Source of the DNA: Asterias amurensis
Lineage: Eukaryota > Echinodermata > Asteroidea > Forcipulatida > Asteriidae
Reading direction: 5' to 3'
Assembly: GCF_032118995.1 (NCBI RefSeq)
Contig: NC_092648.1
Span: forward strand, 3,797,001-3,861,000
Length of the DNA: 64,000 bases
Both the position numbers and the translations under genes were made by a program. The notes beneath the pieces were generated by a model, which saw only the letters and a list, made by a program, of their open reading frames with translations, was not told the DNA's origin and did no database searches. Shown piece by piece: positions 1 through 11,636 of the stretch (positions are counted from its first letter, which is position 1; each line of letters starts with the position of its first letter).

Positions 1-402
1 GAAAGGTTGAAGGAACACGTTGCCATGGATCGGACGAGTTGGTCTACATAAAAAGCGTCTTGTAACCGTTTTCTATAAAATGCATATGGCTGGAAAGATG
101 TTGTAAAAGTAGAATACAATGATCCACACAAATTTGCCTCGAAATTGTGTGGTTTTTCTTTTACTTTGCGAACTAACACGGTCGGCCATTTATGGGAGTC
201 AAAAGTTTGACTGCCATAAATGGCCGACTTGTTAGTCGACGAGGTAAAAGGAAAACCGTGCAATTTCGAGGCATGTTTGTGTGGATCATTGTATTCTACT
301 TTTACAACATCTTTCTACCCATGTGCATTTTATAACAAACGCTTTTCAAAGACCAACTCGACCGATCCAAGGCAACGTGTTCCTTTAAACTTTTTAACTG
401 GG
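1..402. mobile_element. Foldback MITE, two ~190-bp inverted arms
   Basis: The left arm (about 8-195) and right arm (about 215-400) are near-perfect reverse complements: GGAACACGTTGCC at the left end mirrors GGCAACGTGTTCC at the right. The right end reads CCTTTAAAC, so the terminus is probably TTAA-AGGAACACG. There is no coding capacity, and a short open frame on the right arm is incidental. Single-arm relatives lie at 16636-16802 and 25800-25957. The left end runs to the window edge, so the outer boundary is uncertain. Confidence 0.75.
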
Positions 403-890
403 TGAGTTTAGGATTGAAACTTACAATGTTTTCTGTAATAAATTGTACCTGTTTTATTTGTTAAAATCCCCCCATTGTTAAATTATTTATTTCTATATTT
501 CTTTTGTTGCAATTTGTTTATTTAAAACATTGGTCTCAACATTTCGACCACCTTTCTCTAGTTGTCGTCAAGACAACGCTTGGTTTTCTGCAACCAAACG
601 AACACTGGGGGTATTCTTTTTTCGAATAATACATATTTAACGAAATACATTTCATGACACTTACAGAGTGTGCTACTAACATAAAGAGAGCTTTCGAACG
701 TTAAACCTGCAATTACAAAAAAAAATAAAAAATAACATGGCTGAACATAATTCCCTTGGTATCCCCATTAGGTAGAACCCAATGTGCTGTCGCACAGCAA
801 ACCCCACTAATTGCATTTCCAATAAAGGAGTTCTACCCTCCCATCCCCCCATCCACGCAATTAATGTGCGGCGCAAGTCGGGCATGATTA
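403..890. other. No gene seen; AT-rich spacer
   Basis: Low-complexity AT-rich DNA with an A-run near 717-735. A 76-codon frame on the - strand at 676-906 has no recognisable motif and I do not support it as a gene. Confidence 0.5.
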
Positions 891-2330
891 GCACAATTTG
901 TATCATGGCATTTATTCCCGGAGCTGTTTGTTAAGCTTATACCTTGATCACACCAACAAGGTGCATAGTGATTAGGCCCTTTTCACACGACATCAATTTA
1001 ACAAGGGTCCCTTGATTAATTTTAGCATGGTTTCAAAATGTCACAAAATGCACCTCGTGTGAAACGACAATACTGTTAATACTGCATTTGTATCATGGCA
1101 TTTATTCCCGGAGCTGTTTGTAAAGCGCCGTATACATTGATCACACCAGGAAGGTGCATAGTGATTAAAGCCATGTTTACACGACATCAATTTAACAAGG
1201 GTCCCTTGATTAATTTGAACATAAGGTTGGGAATTTTTACCAAATGCAACTCATGAAAAGACATCAGTCCTCGAAAGGAGTTTGAGACGGTTTCACCCGG
1301 GACGTTAGACAGTCCATATAGTTGTTCTTTCACACAAAGTAAAATTTATGAGATTTCACAACCATAGTAAAAAATAAAGCAAAAAGGGATCCCTGCTAAA
1401 TTGCTGTCGTGTAAAAAGGGCTTACTGCAGAAATAATTTACTTCTGCTGAGTTAAACAACATTGTTGAAATGCGAATTTATTTTTTAGTACGAAAACTGG
1501 ATATAAAATAAGGCCTGGCGCAAACGATGCTGGTGGGTTTTTGCCTGAACCACTAATTAAAGGTTGCACCAGGTTTGATTTTACGAAGCAAACATAGCGT
1601 CTTGGCTTTGGTCAACATAATACCAACAGTGGATATTCAAATAGCCAAGCAAACACGCAAGGCATGGACTTGTGTTTAGTTAACGTTGGACAAACTGTTG
1701 GGAAATATCACATGCATTATACCGGGCATGCATTGTGAGCCAACACAGCACCAATCTCTCTTGGTTTTTTTTTTAAATAGCTGAATTCTTTACAAAGGAC
1801 CTTTGACAGTCCATTCATTGTTGTTCTTTCACACAAAGTGCTATTTGGAAAATTTTACCCTTTCACACGAGACCAATTTAGCAAGGGTTCCATGCTAAAT
1901 TGTAGCACGGTTGTAACATTTTACAAAATATACCTGATGTGAAAGGACAACAAATGTTTCCAGTGTCCAAGTTTTCTTGCAAAATCTTGTCAAACATTGC
2001 TGCATTTTACAACCATGCTAAAATTAAGCATTAAGGGACCCCTGTTAAATTACTGTCGTGTGAAAGCACTTAATCAAGGGACCCCTGCTAAATTGTTGTT
2101 GTGTGAAAAGGACTAACAAGTAAATACTTTACTTTTATTGCTGGGTTAAACAAAAGCCGAAAACCACACAAGCCATGGACTTGCGCTTTGTGTTGGATAA
2201 ACCATGGAGGAAACTCCTTCCTACGTGGATATTAATGTGCTGGAATATCACAGTATGTTATGTTGGGCATGCGAGAAAGCCATACAGCACCGACCTCTCT
2301 GGTTTTTCTTTTTTAATTAGCTGAGTGTTC
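890..2330. repeat. Nested direct and inverted repeats with TTTCACACGAC ends
   Basis: A segment with 'ATCATGGCATTTATTCCCGG' occurs at about 897 and again at about 1088 (~190-bp direct duplication). The motif TTTCACACGA(C) followed by AATTTAACAAGGGTCCC recurs near 980, 1170 and 1857. Its complement (AAATTNCTGTCGTGTNAAA) occurs near 1400, 2052 and 2090, giving inverted-repeat elements about 976-1424 and 1857-2125. A second ~520-bp duplication pairs 1640-1770 with 2160-2320 (shared GGCATGGACTTG, GAATATCACA, GGGCATGC, CAGCACC). I read this as stacked MITE insertions plus tandem duplication. Confidence 0.6.
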
Positions 2331-3210
2331 TAGACCAGTTTTCCCCTCTTTTTGCCGGGTACCCCGTCACTTCCCCCCAGGGGAGTCAGTCGAGCCTCGT
2401 TCGGCTCTCGTGTCCTCTGCTCGGTTTCCTCTTAAGTTTCTTAGAAGACGAGCTGGATGAAGTAGCGTGACTTGCCGTTGGCGACACGGGTCCACTCCCT
2501 AGCGAGAGTCTACTGAGGCCAAATACAAACACATTCCTGTGTATCGTCTCCTACATCATCCTTTTTTGAGGCCGCATCTCTTTTTTTTTCCTTCATTTTT
2601 TTTTCTTTTCAAAAAGACAACCTTGTCTGTGCATTTCTCATCAAACTTAGTATCTATTAAGAACCTGTAACTACATCAATTAAAACGGTGACTTTATACT
2701 GACGAATTGGTGGCCAGTTTGATTTAAAGTTCGTGGCGGTCACCTTTGAAAGAAATAGCAGCGAACAAATAAAAAGGTCCTCGATCTTCTCTTTTTGTGG
2801 AAAAAACCCGGACGATGAACTGGTATTTTTTTAATACTTGGCCTAAAGGTTTCTCGGTGACACGATCGTGGGTGAAAACCATATGAGTTTGGTGATGATG
2901 TAATGTGGGCCAATCCTTCGGTCGATGAATAACATTGCCCGATTTCTCCTTGTCTCCTGAGAGCTTTGGGTTAGAAAAACATGTTGACTTTTCCAGGACA
3001 TTAATTTGGATTATGTTTCAGTGGCACATTCATTTCAGGTTACCGTATAGGCCACGTTGTTATAGGCCGGCTTATATTAATGGTGTAGGGTTGAATGCTT
3101 TGCTCAGGCGGATTTGCGTCTCTGGTTTTACATAACCCACATCTCTCTTTTCGAAGGTGGCCTACAAACCATATTACATTTGAAGTGAGTTTTAATTTTT
3201 TTTTAAAGAC
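2331..3210. other. Unclassified; GC-richer patch at 2340-2530
   Basis: A ~190-bp patch (2340-2530) is clearly richer in C and G than its surroundings and has the inverted pair CCCCCAGGGG and GAGCC/GGCTC. I cannot assign it. The rest (2531-3210) shows T-runs near 2577-2610 and no supported gene. Confidence 0.35.
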
Positions 3211-3214
3211 AAGT

Positions 3215-3431
3215 TCTCGGGTCAGCCTTGGACCCACAATGGTCAAGACCAAAATGTTAATTTTGGTCTTACTCTTTAATACACCGATGTGTGTAAGCAC
3301 TGTATATTCAGTACATTCGCGATTTTTGTGGGTTAAAAAATCACAGGTATTTTACTTGGTGGGATTCGAACCCACGACCCTTGTATATAGAGCAGTTTTT
3401 CACCAACTAGATTGCCGAAATTGCCGGTAGC
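3215..3431 (-). mobile_element. tRNA-derived SINE
   Basis: Read on the - strand from about 3431, it starts CTACCGGCAATTTCGG. It then has an A-box-like CTAGTTGGTGA and a classic pol III B box, GTGGGTTCGAATCCC (+ strand 3358-3373), followed by a body ending near an oligo-T/A stretch around 3200. The head has the spacing of a tRNA-derived SINE promoter. A second, plus-strand B-box-like TTCGAATCCC at 3439-3448 may be part of another damaged copy. The 3' end is approximate. Confidence 0.55.
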
Positions 3432-3448
3432 TATGCAGTTCGAATCCC

Positions 3449-4480
3449 ATGGGTAAATAGCAGCGGGTACCGCAACGATATAAAATAGGTCCTATAAAGA
3501 CCTTTATGGGTCATCCATGGAATCTGAGTCAATAGACCTTTATCACGGTGTGGCCATCTTGATTTTACTCCATTCCAACTCATTGCCAAACTGAGGTTTG
3601 ACGAAATAATAGTCTGGTGCCATGTTTGTGCAATGAATGTTAGCATGCATTACTGTTATGGAAACAGTGAACATGACCAAGATGGTGACAGCGTGATAAT
3701 AATGGGTTGTGTTTAAGTCTACATCACATCATGCCCCGATTTTATCTCTTCCGGAATTGGGCAAATTTAGACCTAAACCAGTGAAGTTGGAGGTTGCTCC
3801 TGCCTCTTGCGCAACGAGATACCTTGAGTCTATGGTTAAAGGTTTATAGCATGCCTTAGTTAGTTATTGTGGTGCCTTCGAATTACGTATATTACATCTT
3901 TCTGTGAACGAAGCTTCTTATGCACTTCTCATAATGTGCTTTCTTATCGGACATTCATGTGCATTTCTTAGCGGGATGAAAGTCACGTTTGCATGGTCTA
4001 CCCCCCCCCCCCTTCATGTGATGGTAGTTTGAAGGTTTTACCATGATTACTTCGGCTTTGAGAGTGTGTCTCTTGAGGAAGCCTTAGAAATAATTAAGAT
4101 TAGAATGATCGGCCTTAATTACTTATTAAATGAGGTCCGTTTTAGAGGACAGGGTACAGTGTTCAGTCTTGTTGGAGATTGGTTATGGCGACCCAAAGGC
4201 TTGTTCGTACACAAGTCATCGGTTCAGGACTATAATGTAATCTGTAGGAATTTCATAAATTTGCTTTTTCATTTTGGAGCTCCTGGTAATTTGAGTCTTT
4301 TAATCAGGAGTGGCCTTTCAAAGTATATTAAAAGGGAACATTCATTGGCAAAGTTAAACATTTATTTGTTGATTTTGATTACTATGTTTTTTTTTCCAAC
4401 TGTATACGCATTTTTTTATCGCAATGGTCTGTACCTATACATTTGGTATTGACTCTGAAAATTAATGGCAATACAAACCT
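3449..4480 (+). other. Mostly featureless; one 128-codon open frame of unknown meaning
   Basis: A frame from 4066 to 4452 is the longest non-repetitive open frame in the first 16 kb (128 codons, C-terminal hydrophobic stretch rich in Phe, Tyr, Leu, Ile). I recognise no family, and AT-rich animal DNA yields such frames by chance. No acceptor, donor or upstream promoter stands out. A C-run lies at 4000-4013. A genuine small gene is possible but unlikely. Confidence 0.2.
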
Positions 4481-4861
4481 AAAGGCAGTGGACACTATTG
4501 GTAATTACTCAAAATAATTATTGTCATAAAACCTTTCTTGATTACGAGTAATGGGAAGAGGTTGATAGTTGATATTGTGAGAAACAGCTCCTCTGAAGTG
4601 AAGTAGTTTTCGAGAAAGAAGTAATTTTCCACAAATTTGATTTCGAGACCTCAGATTTAGAATTTGAGGTCTCGAAATCAAGCATCTGAAAGCACACAAC
4701 TTCGTGTGACAAGGGTGTTTTTTTCTTTCATATTTATCTCGCAACTCCGATGACCAATCGAGCTCAAATTTTCACAGGTTTGTCATTTAACGCATATGTT
4801 GAGATACACCAAGTGAGAATACTGGATTTTGACAAATACCAATAGTGTTCAGTGTCTTTAA
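4480..4861. mobile_element. TTAA-type MITE, 'GGCAGTGGACAC' family, full copy
   Basis: It opens with AAAGGCAGTGGACACTATTG and closes with CAATAGTGTTCAGTGTCTTTAA, so the ends are inverted repeats. Near the middle is a strong palindrome, CGAGACCTCAGATT...GAATTTGAGGTCTCG (about 4644-4678). Other copies lie at 7657, 11083, 11637, 23314, 39361, 49520, 50168 and, cut by the window edge, 63990. No coding capacity; mobilised in trans if at all. Confidence 0.8.
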
Positions 4862-5196
4862 GAAGTACAGCAGCTTTGCATATATAGTAGACTCCTTTAA
4901 AAATTTTGAAACGTTTCACTTTGTAGTCCTGCGGTTATGGAAAGAGATATCACTTTTTATCTAAAAAATAAATTGAATCTGAGAGCGGACTGTCAGTAAC
5001 GTTTCTCCGACTGTGTATTCGCGTAATATTATTCAGCTCCAGATTTTCGGCAAAATCTCAGAAAATGCTTCCACCTTTTGAAATGAAAATTTCACAGGTT
5101 ATTTTCATGGTATAATATCTACACCATAAGATTGAAACAAACAGTATTCCAATTACCAATTACAAATTATTCCGTATACAGCCTCTGTAATGACCT

Positions 5197-5439
5197 GGGC
5201 CCAATTTCATAGAGCTGCTTAAGCAAAAAAAAATGCTTAAGCAAAAAAACTTTGCTTTGTAAAATCAGATTACCGGCTAAGACTCCACTCAATTGTTATG
5301 CTAAGTAAACAACAGTTAAATATTAGTCACAAGCAATGTACATGGCATGGAATTTGTGCCAGTAACATGTGTAAAACAAGCAAGCTATTTTCGTGCTTAA
5401 GCAAATTTTTTGCTTAAGCAGCTCTATGAAATTGGGCCC
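5197..5439. mobile_element. Palindromic MITE with GGGCCCAATTTCAT ends
   Basis: It starts GGGCCCAATTTCATAGAGCT and ends AGCTCTATGAAATTGGGCCC, a perfect terminal inverted repeat of about 20 bp. Internally GCTTAAGCA recurs in both orientations. Decayed relatives are the half-copies near 9336-9382 (TGCTTAAGCAC...CTCGGGCCC) and 16387-16495 (GGGCCCTATTTCATAAAG). Confidence 0.75.
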
Positions 5440-5483
5440 TGATGGACAGAACGGATGTGAAATTGAAGAATGGCCTTACAACA

Positions 5484-6445
5484 CTAAGCCGACATTACTG
5501 CGCTTCCGAGGTGGCCTTCCACACAGTTCTGTTTAACATTCAGATCTTCATGTCCATGTCCAATTAATGAAGACCATCTCACGTAGGAATCTGATGTATC
5601 CTTTCTGAGAACCTTCATTATTTTTTCCTGTGTTTTTGCCGAGAGTATAAATGTATTTGAACCATTAATTAGTAAGTAACAACCTTGTTTATGTCTTGGA
5701 AAATGTGAAACGTGTAGCAAGATGATGTCTCTAATCATAGAACAAGGATCTTTCTCGTTGCTCTAATAAAAAACTTCCGGTTCGGGTAGCAGAAAGATGT
5801 TAGTTTCTTCTTCTTTTAGCCTATTACAGGAACTTGATGTAGGCCTATCCTTTCTGTTGGACCTTCACTATTTTTTCCTGTGTTTTTGGCCGAGAGATTC
5901 TAGCCACTAAGTTAAGAAGTGACAACCTTGTTTTCTGTCTTGAAAAATGTGAAACGTGCAGCAAGATGATGTCTTTAATTATAGAACAAGGACCGATCTT
6001 GCTCTTTGCTCTAATGAAGAATTTCCGGTTCGGGTTGCAGAAAGATGTTGACTTCTTCTCTCTAGCCTTTTTCACTCGACTGCAGATAAGTTAAGAAGTG
6101 GCATTCTTGTTTTCTGTCTTGAAAAAGTTGAAACGTGAAGCAAGATGATGTCTCTTATTATATAACAGGGACTGATTTTGCTCTTTGCTCTAATAGAGAG
6201 TTTCCGGTTCGGGTTGCAGAAAGATGTTGACTTCTTCTCTCTAGCCTTTTTCACTCCACTGCAGATAAGTTAAGAAGTGGCATTCTTGTTTTCTGTCTTG
6301 AAAAAGTTGAAACGTGAAGCAAGATGATGTCTGTTATTATAGAACAGGGACTGATTTTGCTCTTTGCTCTAATGAAGCGTTTCCGGTTCGGGTTGCAGAA
6401 AGATGTTGACTTCTTCTCTCTAGCCTTTTTCACTCCACTGCAGAA
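5484..6445 (-). repeat. ~179-bp tandem repeat, 4-5 copies, with a recurrent 60-codon frame
   Basis: CTGCAGATAAGTTAAGAAG recurs at 6079 and 6258, giving a 179-bp period. More diverged copies precede it around 5640-5840 and 5850-6070. In the three distal copies the - strand opens with the peptide MKKAREKKSTSFCNPNRK and runs to a stop about 60 codons on, so the frame is repeated although the period is not a multiple of three. I know no protein family for it and treat it as a repeat rather than genes. Confidence 0.7.
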
Positions 6446-6513
6446 TGAAAAACCTCCTCATCAATTCTACATTTCTCTCTATCCATGACTTTTCTGTTGC
6501 GAAGCAATGCCCC

Positions 6514-6764
6514 TACTCTCTTAATGTAAAAGAGTGAAAAAGCACTCTTCAAAGAGCCATAATATGAAGGACAACTCTATTTCGAGTGGTCTTACACTCT
6601 TTTAGATGGAATTTTGCATCTTGTTGAGTGATTTTTCACTCTGTCCTGGAGTGCAACTCCTCTAAAAGAGTGAAATAACCACCACTCTTTTTGAAGAGCC
6701 GTATATTGAGGACAGCTCGAAATGTAAAGAGTGGTGTTTTTCACTCTTTTACATTAAGAGAGTA
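6514..6764. mobile_element. Foldback element with TACTCTCTTAATGTAAAAGAG ends
   Basis: The left end TACTCTCTTAATGTAAAAGA mirrors the right end TCTTTTACATTAAGAGAGTA. GAGTGAAAAA/TTTTTCACTC and GAGTGGT blocks alternate inside, so almost all of it can fold on itself. No coding content. It directly follows the 179-bp tandem array. Confidence 0.65.
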
Positions 6765-7425
6765 TGTTTTTAGTCCATCGTCCCATCTACTGATCGAAAC
6801 GTCGAGTTGAAACACACGGTTCTTTTCTCAGAACCAACCCCAACTCAATTAGAGATTATCAATGGTGTTACCGCAAACCTTTATACAGCGTATTTACATC
6901 ATGCAAAGTTTAAAATTCTACTTATCCATCTTCTGTTATTGTCGTCTTGCTCTGTTTCTTGTTCGGTTTCTGTGAGTCAAGTTGGTTGTTTTGCATGCCC
7001 ACCTGTTGTCATGCCTCCTTGCTATACATATAAGTGACCTGCCCATCTCCACTTCTTTGATTTATGGTCTTAATAATATCCTGCACCCTTGGTTTCTTTC
7101 TTATTAACCTCATTTGTCACCCTGTCTTTATCCGCAAGAGGATACAGACTGGCAATGACGGGTCTTACTAACTCAATTATTTAATTGGATAGAATGATTT
7201 CATTGATTCCAAACGTGCAGTGACATAAGCTTTCTGTGTTATGATCTGTGTTATGATTGATAGTACGAGGTGTAGTAACTTGTCAGCTTCGCTTTCGACC
7301 GTCTGCATGCAGAGCGTGGGGGGGGGGGGCATAATATTTGGGCTCTTGATCATCGAATTTGCAAGAAAGAAAACACCCTTGTTACTATGTGTTCTTTCAG
7401 ATGCATGTTGTACCAAGAGTGTCCA
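6765..7425. other. No gene seen; short G-run
   Basis: Two overlapping ~77-codon frames on opposite strands near 7177-7471 have no motif. A G-homopolymer lies at 7318-7329. Confidence 0.4.
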
Positions 7426-7571
7426 GGGGTGGATTTCACAAAGGGTTAGGACTAGTCTTATCTCGAGTTAGGACCAGTTACTCGTCCTAAAGGACTATCC
7501 ATGTAATTTGTATATCTCCTAGGACTAGTCCTAAGTTAGGACTAGTCCTAATTCTTTGTGAAATCGACCCC
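7426..7571. mobile_element. Short palindromic MITE, GGGGTGGATTTCAC family
   Basis: The ends GGGGTGGATTTCACAAAG and CTTTGTGAAATCGACCCC are inverted repeats. The interior alternates TTAGGACTAGTC blocks in both directions. A second copy lies at 9383-9527. Confidence 0.75.
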
Positions 7572-7656
7572 AGTGCCTTTAAGGGGGCCACACAGCGGCA
7601 TCCATCCAAGACTGGTGAGTAATTAGCATAGATGGACGCAGTTTGTCCTCAAGTGA

Positions 7657-8041
7657 CAGACAGTGGACACTATTGGTAAATGTCAAAGACAAGTCTTCTC
7701 ACTTGGTGTATCTCAACATATGCATAAAATAACAAACCTGTGAAAATTTGAGCTCAATTGGTGGTCGAAGTTGCGAGATAATAATGAAAGAAAAAACACC
7801 CTTGTCACACGAAGTTGTGTGCGTTTAGATGGCTGATTTCGAGACCTCAAAATTCTAAATCTGAGGTCTCGAAATCAAATTCGTGGAAAGTTACTTCTTT
7901 TCTCGAAAACTACGTCACTTCAGAGGGAGCCGTTTCTCACAATGTCTTATACCATCAACCTCTCCCCATTACTCGTTACCAAGTAAGTTTTTATGGTAAT
8001 AATTGTTTTGAGTATTTACCAATAGTGTCAACTGCCTTTAA
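7657..8041. mobile_element. TTAA-type MITE, 'GGCAGTGGACAC' family
   Basis: Opposite orientation to the 4480 copy: it starts CAGTGGACACTATTGGTAAA, carries the central CGAGACCTC/GAGGTCTCG palindrome near 7840-7875, and ends AATAGTGTCAACTGCCTTTAA. Near full length. Confidence 0.8.
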
Positions 8042-8682
8042 GAATTGTTCGGTCTAAGTACAAACGCCGTGTTACAAACTGTAAAATATTTCTGTTCGTG
8101 TGTACTTATTCATATTTCAGTAAAATAAGCCAATTCGTCTGCTGATCGCGAAAAAGTCTAGCACATCACGCAGACATGATCTTTTCTACCTTGCTTTATT
8201 CACGCAGTGAACTATTTCATCCTCCTCTATAATATTCGGAATGGTCTGCTAGCTGCACTTGACCATACTTTGGCTGAGCATGGAGCAATACTTTAGCTGA
8301 GGGCTTTTAATAAAATGCACTCCTGTCTGCCCTTTTTATTTCAAGACAGGCTGTGTTCTCCGTGTATGGATGGAGGCACGGAAAGGGATCTTCTTTATGT
8401 ACACCATCTTTGGTGCAGATGACATCTATATTATAAAGGGGCCATCTCATAATAGTTTCATTGTAAATTTCTAGATAATGACTTTGGGTTTACGAATGGA
8501 GAGTATAGGCTACATACCTTTCTTCCGTTGATGAAAGTTAAGACCCCCGATTCAGTTAGGACTTCCTTTTAATTATAAATAAATGTAACTATTATTGTTA
8601 TTCGACCATATTACAAATAGAAACAAATAATGAATAACTATTAAACCATAACGGACACAACAAGCAAGCTGGGCCAAGCTAC
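8042..8682. other. No gene seen
   Basis: Unique-looking AT-rich DNA without a supported ORF, RNA or repeat. Confidence 0.4.
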
Positions 8683-8850
8683 TTCTGCTGCTGTTGTTGT
8701 TGTTGTGGTTGTTGTTATTGTTACTGTTGCTGTTGCTGTTGCTGTTGCTGTAGCTGTTGTTGTTGCTGTTGTTGATATGGTTGCTGCTGCTGTTGTTTTC
8801 ACTTTCATCGTCGTCATTGTTGTTGTTGTTGTTGTTGTTGTTCATCATTG
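8683..8850. repeat. (GTT/GCT)n trinucleotide microsatellite
   Basis: Imperfect GTT/GCT repeats. Read on the - strand they give an Asn/Ser-rich frame (8573-8848) with long Asn runs, an expected by-product of the triplet repeat rather than evidence for a protein. Confidence 0.85.
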
Positions 8851-9382
8851 ATTTGTTTGTTTGGTTTTGAAGGGGGTGCTTCGTCCTTTCACCCTATCCG
8901 TCCCGTATAGCTTGCTTAAAACAGAGACAGATAATGTGTTTCCTACAAAATGGACTCCAACCACATCAATCGACCATTCCGCAATTTATGTTGAGTTGAA
9001 ACACGTCCCATAATGTCAATTACACCGTTAATGTACTCTTTTGCCGATAAATTGGCATTACTAAGGCTATTCCTTTATACACCTTCTCATCTGAAATTAT
9101 TGTATGTCAACTCTAAGTGCTTTTAAGGTTTAACAAAATGTTACTTTTGAAACACTTATGATCATCCCGGCTTGAAGATGGATCATGACTTTTAACGACC
9201 AATCCCCGTGTTCGTTTTAATCTATACACTAACCATGCTCGTGTTCCTCATTAATTGTCAACGTTGATTCTTTTTTTTTTTACTTGTCACGTGTTCAACC
9301 TGTGACTGATACCCTGCTCACTCTTAGCAGAAATGGTTAAGCACCATTTTTCTGCTTAAGCACTCATAGGAACTCGGGCCCT
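8851..9382. other. No gene; half-copy of the GGGCCC MITE at the end
   Basis: Nothing is supported to about 9335. 9336-9382 resembles one end of the 5197 element (TGCTTAAGCACTCAT...CTCGGGCCC). Confidence 0.4.
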
Positions 9383-9527
9383 GGGGTGGATTTCACGAGT
9401 TAAGACTAGTAGTCTTACAGGACGAGTTATTCGTCCTAACTTAGGACTATAGCCTTACGTTTTTATTATCTCCCAGGACTAGTCCTAAGTTAGGACTATA
9501 GTCCTAACTCTTTGTGAAATCGACCCC
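9383..9527. mobile_element. Short palindromic MITE, GGGGTGGATTTCAC family
   Basis: Second copy of the element at 7426: starts GGGGTGGATTTCACGAG, ends CTTTGTGAAATCGACCCC, with TTAGGACTA blocks inside in both orientations. Confidence 0.75.
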
Positions 9528-9697
9528 TGATCCTCCAGGTTTGCTCATTCACTCAATGTCCCCTCTTGATTATCTTCTCCACTAACGTCCTCCGGATAAT
9601 GAACGGCCCTAAGCATTCGGTAAAAAATCTGTACAATTTAGTTGAATATTCGGAACAAAATCAATACTGGAGAAAGCCGTTGACAAACTGATTACAC

Positions 9698-9953
9698 AAA
9701 CCCAAATGAACCTAGACTTGTGTACAAGTCGTTAAATTAATGTCTGTCGCGTGATAGCGTTCGAGACTCCCCGCGACTTTCCCGCGGTCTTCTCGCGATA
9801 CTGCTGGTCCCGCGAGACTACTGCTCTCACGACTACAGTCCCATGTAATGGGGAGTAGAAGTCAGCAACCAGCAGTTAGCGCGAGAGCACCGCCACACTC
9901 GACTATCTCACCAATAACGACTTGTCCACAAGTCTAGAACGAACCGGGTGTTT
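9698..9953. mobile_element. TIR MITE with TAGACTTGTGNACAAGTCGTT arms
   Basis: The left arm (TAGACTTGTGTACAAGTCGT, about 9713-9732) mirrors the right arm (ACGACTTGTCCACAAGTCTA, about 9917-9936). The core is GC-rich with CTCGCG/CGCGAG blocks. Outer ends are approximate. Confidence 0.6.
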
Positions 9954-11082
9954 GGAATATGCTGTCAGAGCCATAGATTGAGTAAACAAGCCAAGAATTA
10001 CAAATTGTGCACAGGCAGTGATTAATCAAAAACATTTGAAGATAATGTTGCAATGTCCGGACGTTTACATTCTCATTTTAGTTCCTTTTTGTTTGACTTT
10101 TTCAGACAATGTCAATCACGACGTCTCGTGTTTGCAAAAGAGCCAAAGAGTCAGACTTGTTTTCTCTGTCATGCACAACTTACTTGCACGTATCAATTGC
10201 AGAAAAGAGAACACACTCTTATAGGTGAATTGGGATTGCAGTCTGTTATTTTCTACATCAATGACCTCAGGACGGTGAGGGGATGAAATAGTGACTTCGT
10301 CTTGGGAGAAGGCTCATCCAAAGTGTTTTGATTCGATTCACCATTTGGAACCCGATACCACCCCAAACCAAAGCCTCGCATGTGGATTGGGAGATTCTCG
10401 TGCAGTCCATTACACTCTAAACACCCCTGGTTCAGAATTGACCACGATTCCGAGTCACAGCAGGAGGCTTGACCCACTTATGGGTCAGGCTGATCCGGAA
10501 ACTGAGTAAAAAGAGAGTTAGGTTTTTTGGGGAAGCTCCGTTGTTATGGGAAATGTCCGTGTAAAAACAAAACAAAACACAAACCAAATCCCAACTGAAA
10601 AGTGCTCCCAACCTCGACCCCCGTATACTCGACCAAAAAAGGGCATCTCAAAGGTCATAAACCAGAACGATGGGTCGCTGAACGCCGCGACATACCGTGG
10701 GCATCCTCCTTGCATCTCTCGGCGGCGCCGGATATGGCCAGCTCGTGTAATCGAAGCCAAACTGTTTTTACCCGGTTGAGAGAAAAGAATTGGGGAAGAT
10801 TGTGTTTCGCTGTGTCCCGATCGAAACGGTGTCCGCTAGAACAAGGTGGCTCGAAATGTGTGTCACCGTGTCACCTAGAAATCAAGCAAGAATCTGCTGT
10901 TGATCCCACGTACAAAATCACCTTTGACCTCGCATCATTTCACATGGCCGCCATGGTTCTGGAGATTCGCAGTTAAACTTGACGTACATGTGTATATACA
11001 AGGCCAGTACATGTCCTTATCAAGGGACCAGTCCAGCCAGTATGCAGAACCACCATGTGGTCTTCAAACATCTCAACATTAA
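9954..11082. other. Unclassified, no repeat seen
   Basis: Base composition is more balanced than in flanking DNA, and overlapping frames of 70-124 codons occur on both strands (e.g. + 10602-10976, - 10518-10760). None shows a domain, signal peptide or convincing splice frame. It could hold an exon of a host gene, but I cannot support one. Confidence 0.25.
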
Positions 11083-11445
11083 TTAAAGACAGTGGACACC
11101 ATTGGTAACTGTCAAAGACCAGTCTTCTCACTTGGTGTTTCTCAACATTATGCACAAAATAACAAACCTGTGAAATTTGTAGCTCAATTGGTCGTCGAAG
11201 TTGCGAGATGATGAAAGAAAAAATCAACTTTGTCACACGAAGTTGTGTGCTTTCAGATGCTTGATTTCGAGACTCTGAAATTCTAAATCTGAGGTCTCAA
11301 AATCAAATTCGTGGAAAGTTACTTCTTTCTCGAAAACTACGTCACTTCACAGGGAGCCGTTTCTCACAATGTTTTATACTATCAACCTCTCCCCATTACT
11401 AATAATTATTTTGAGTAATTACCAAAAGTGTCTAACTGCCTTTAA
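11083..11445. mobile_element. TTAA-type MITE, 'GGCAGTGGACAC' family
   Basis: Starts TTAAAGACAGTGGACACCAT and ends AAAGTGTCTAACTGCCTTTAA. Same orientation as the 7657 copy, with a short internal deletion before the right end. Confidence 0.8.
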
Positions 11446-11636
11446 ACGCGGCTCCGAAAAACCGGAGCGAATATTGCTGTAGGAAGAATAATGCCTCTAG
11501 AAATACACACTTGTTAAATTCAAATTGTTGGCATACAAACTGAACTTAGTGACGAATAACAACAGCCATATACTTTGAAGTGAAATGTTTCTAAAGGCTG
11601 TAGGCTTCCAACCAAAGGTTTGTACTGCCATTTATT

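Noticed and set aside
220-405. 61-codon frame at window start
   Set aside because: Lies in the right arm of the foldback MITE.
8573-8848. Poly-Asn 91-codon frame on the - strand
   Set aside because: Trinucleotide microsatellite; codons are almost all AAC/AAT/AGC because of the triplet repeat.
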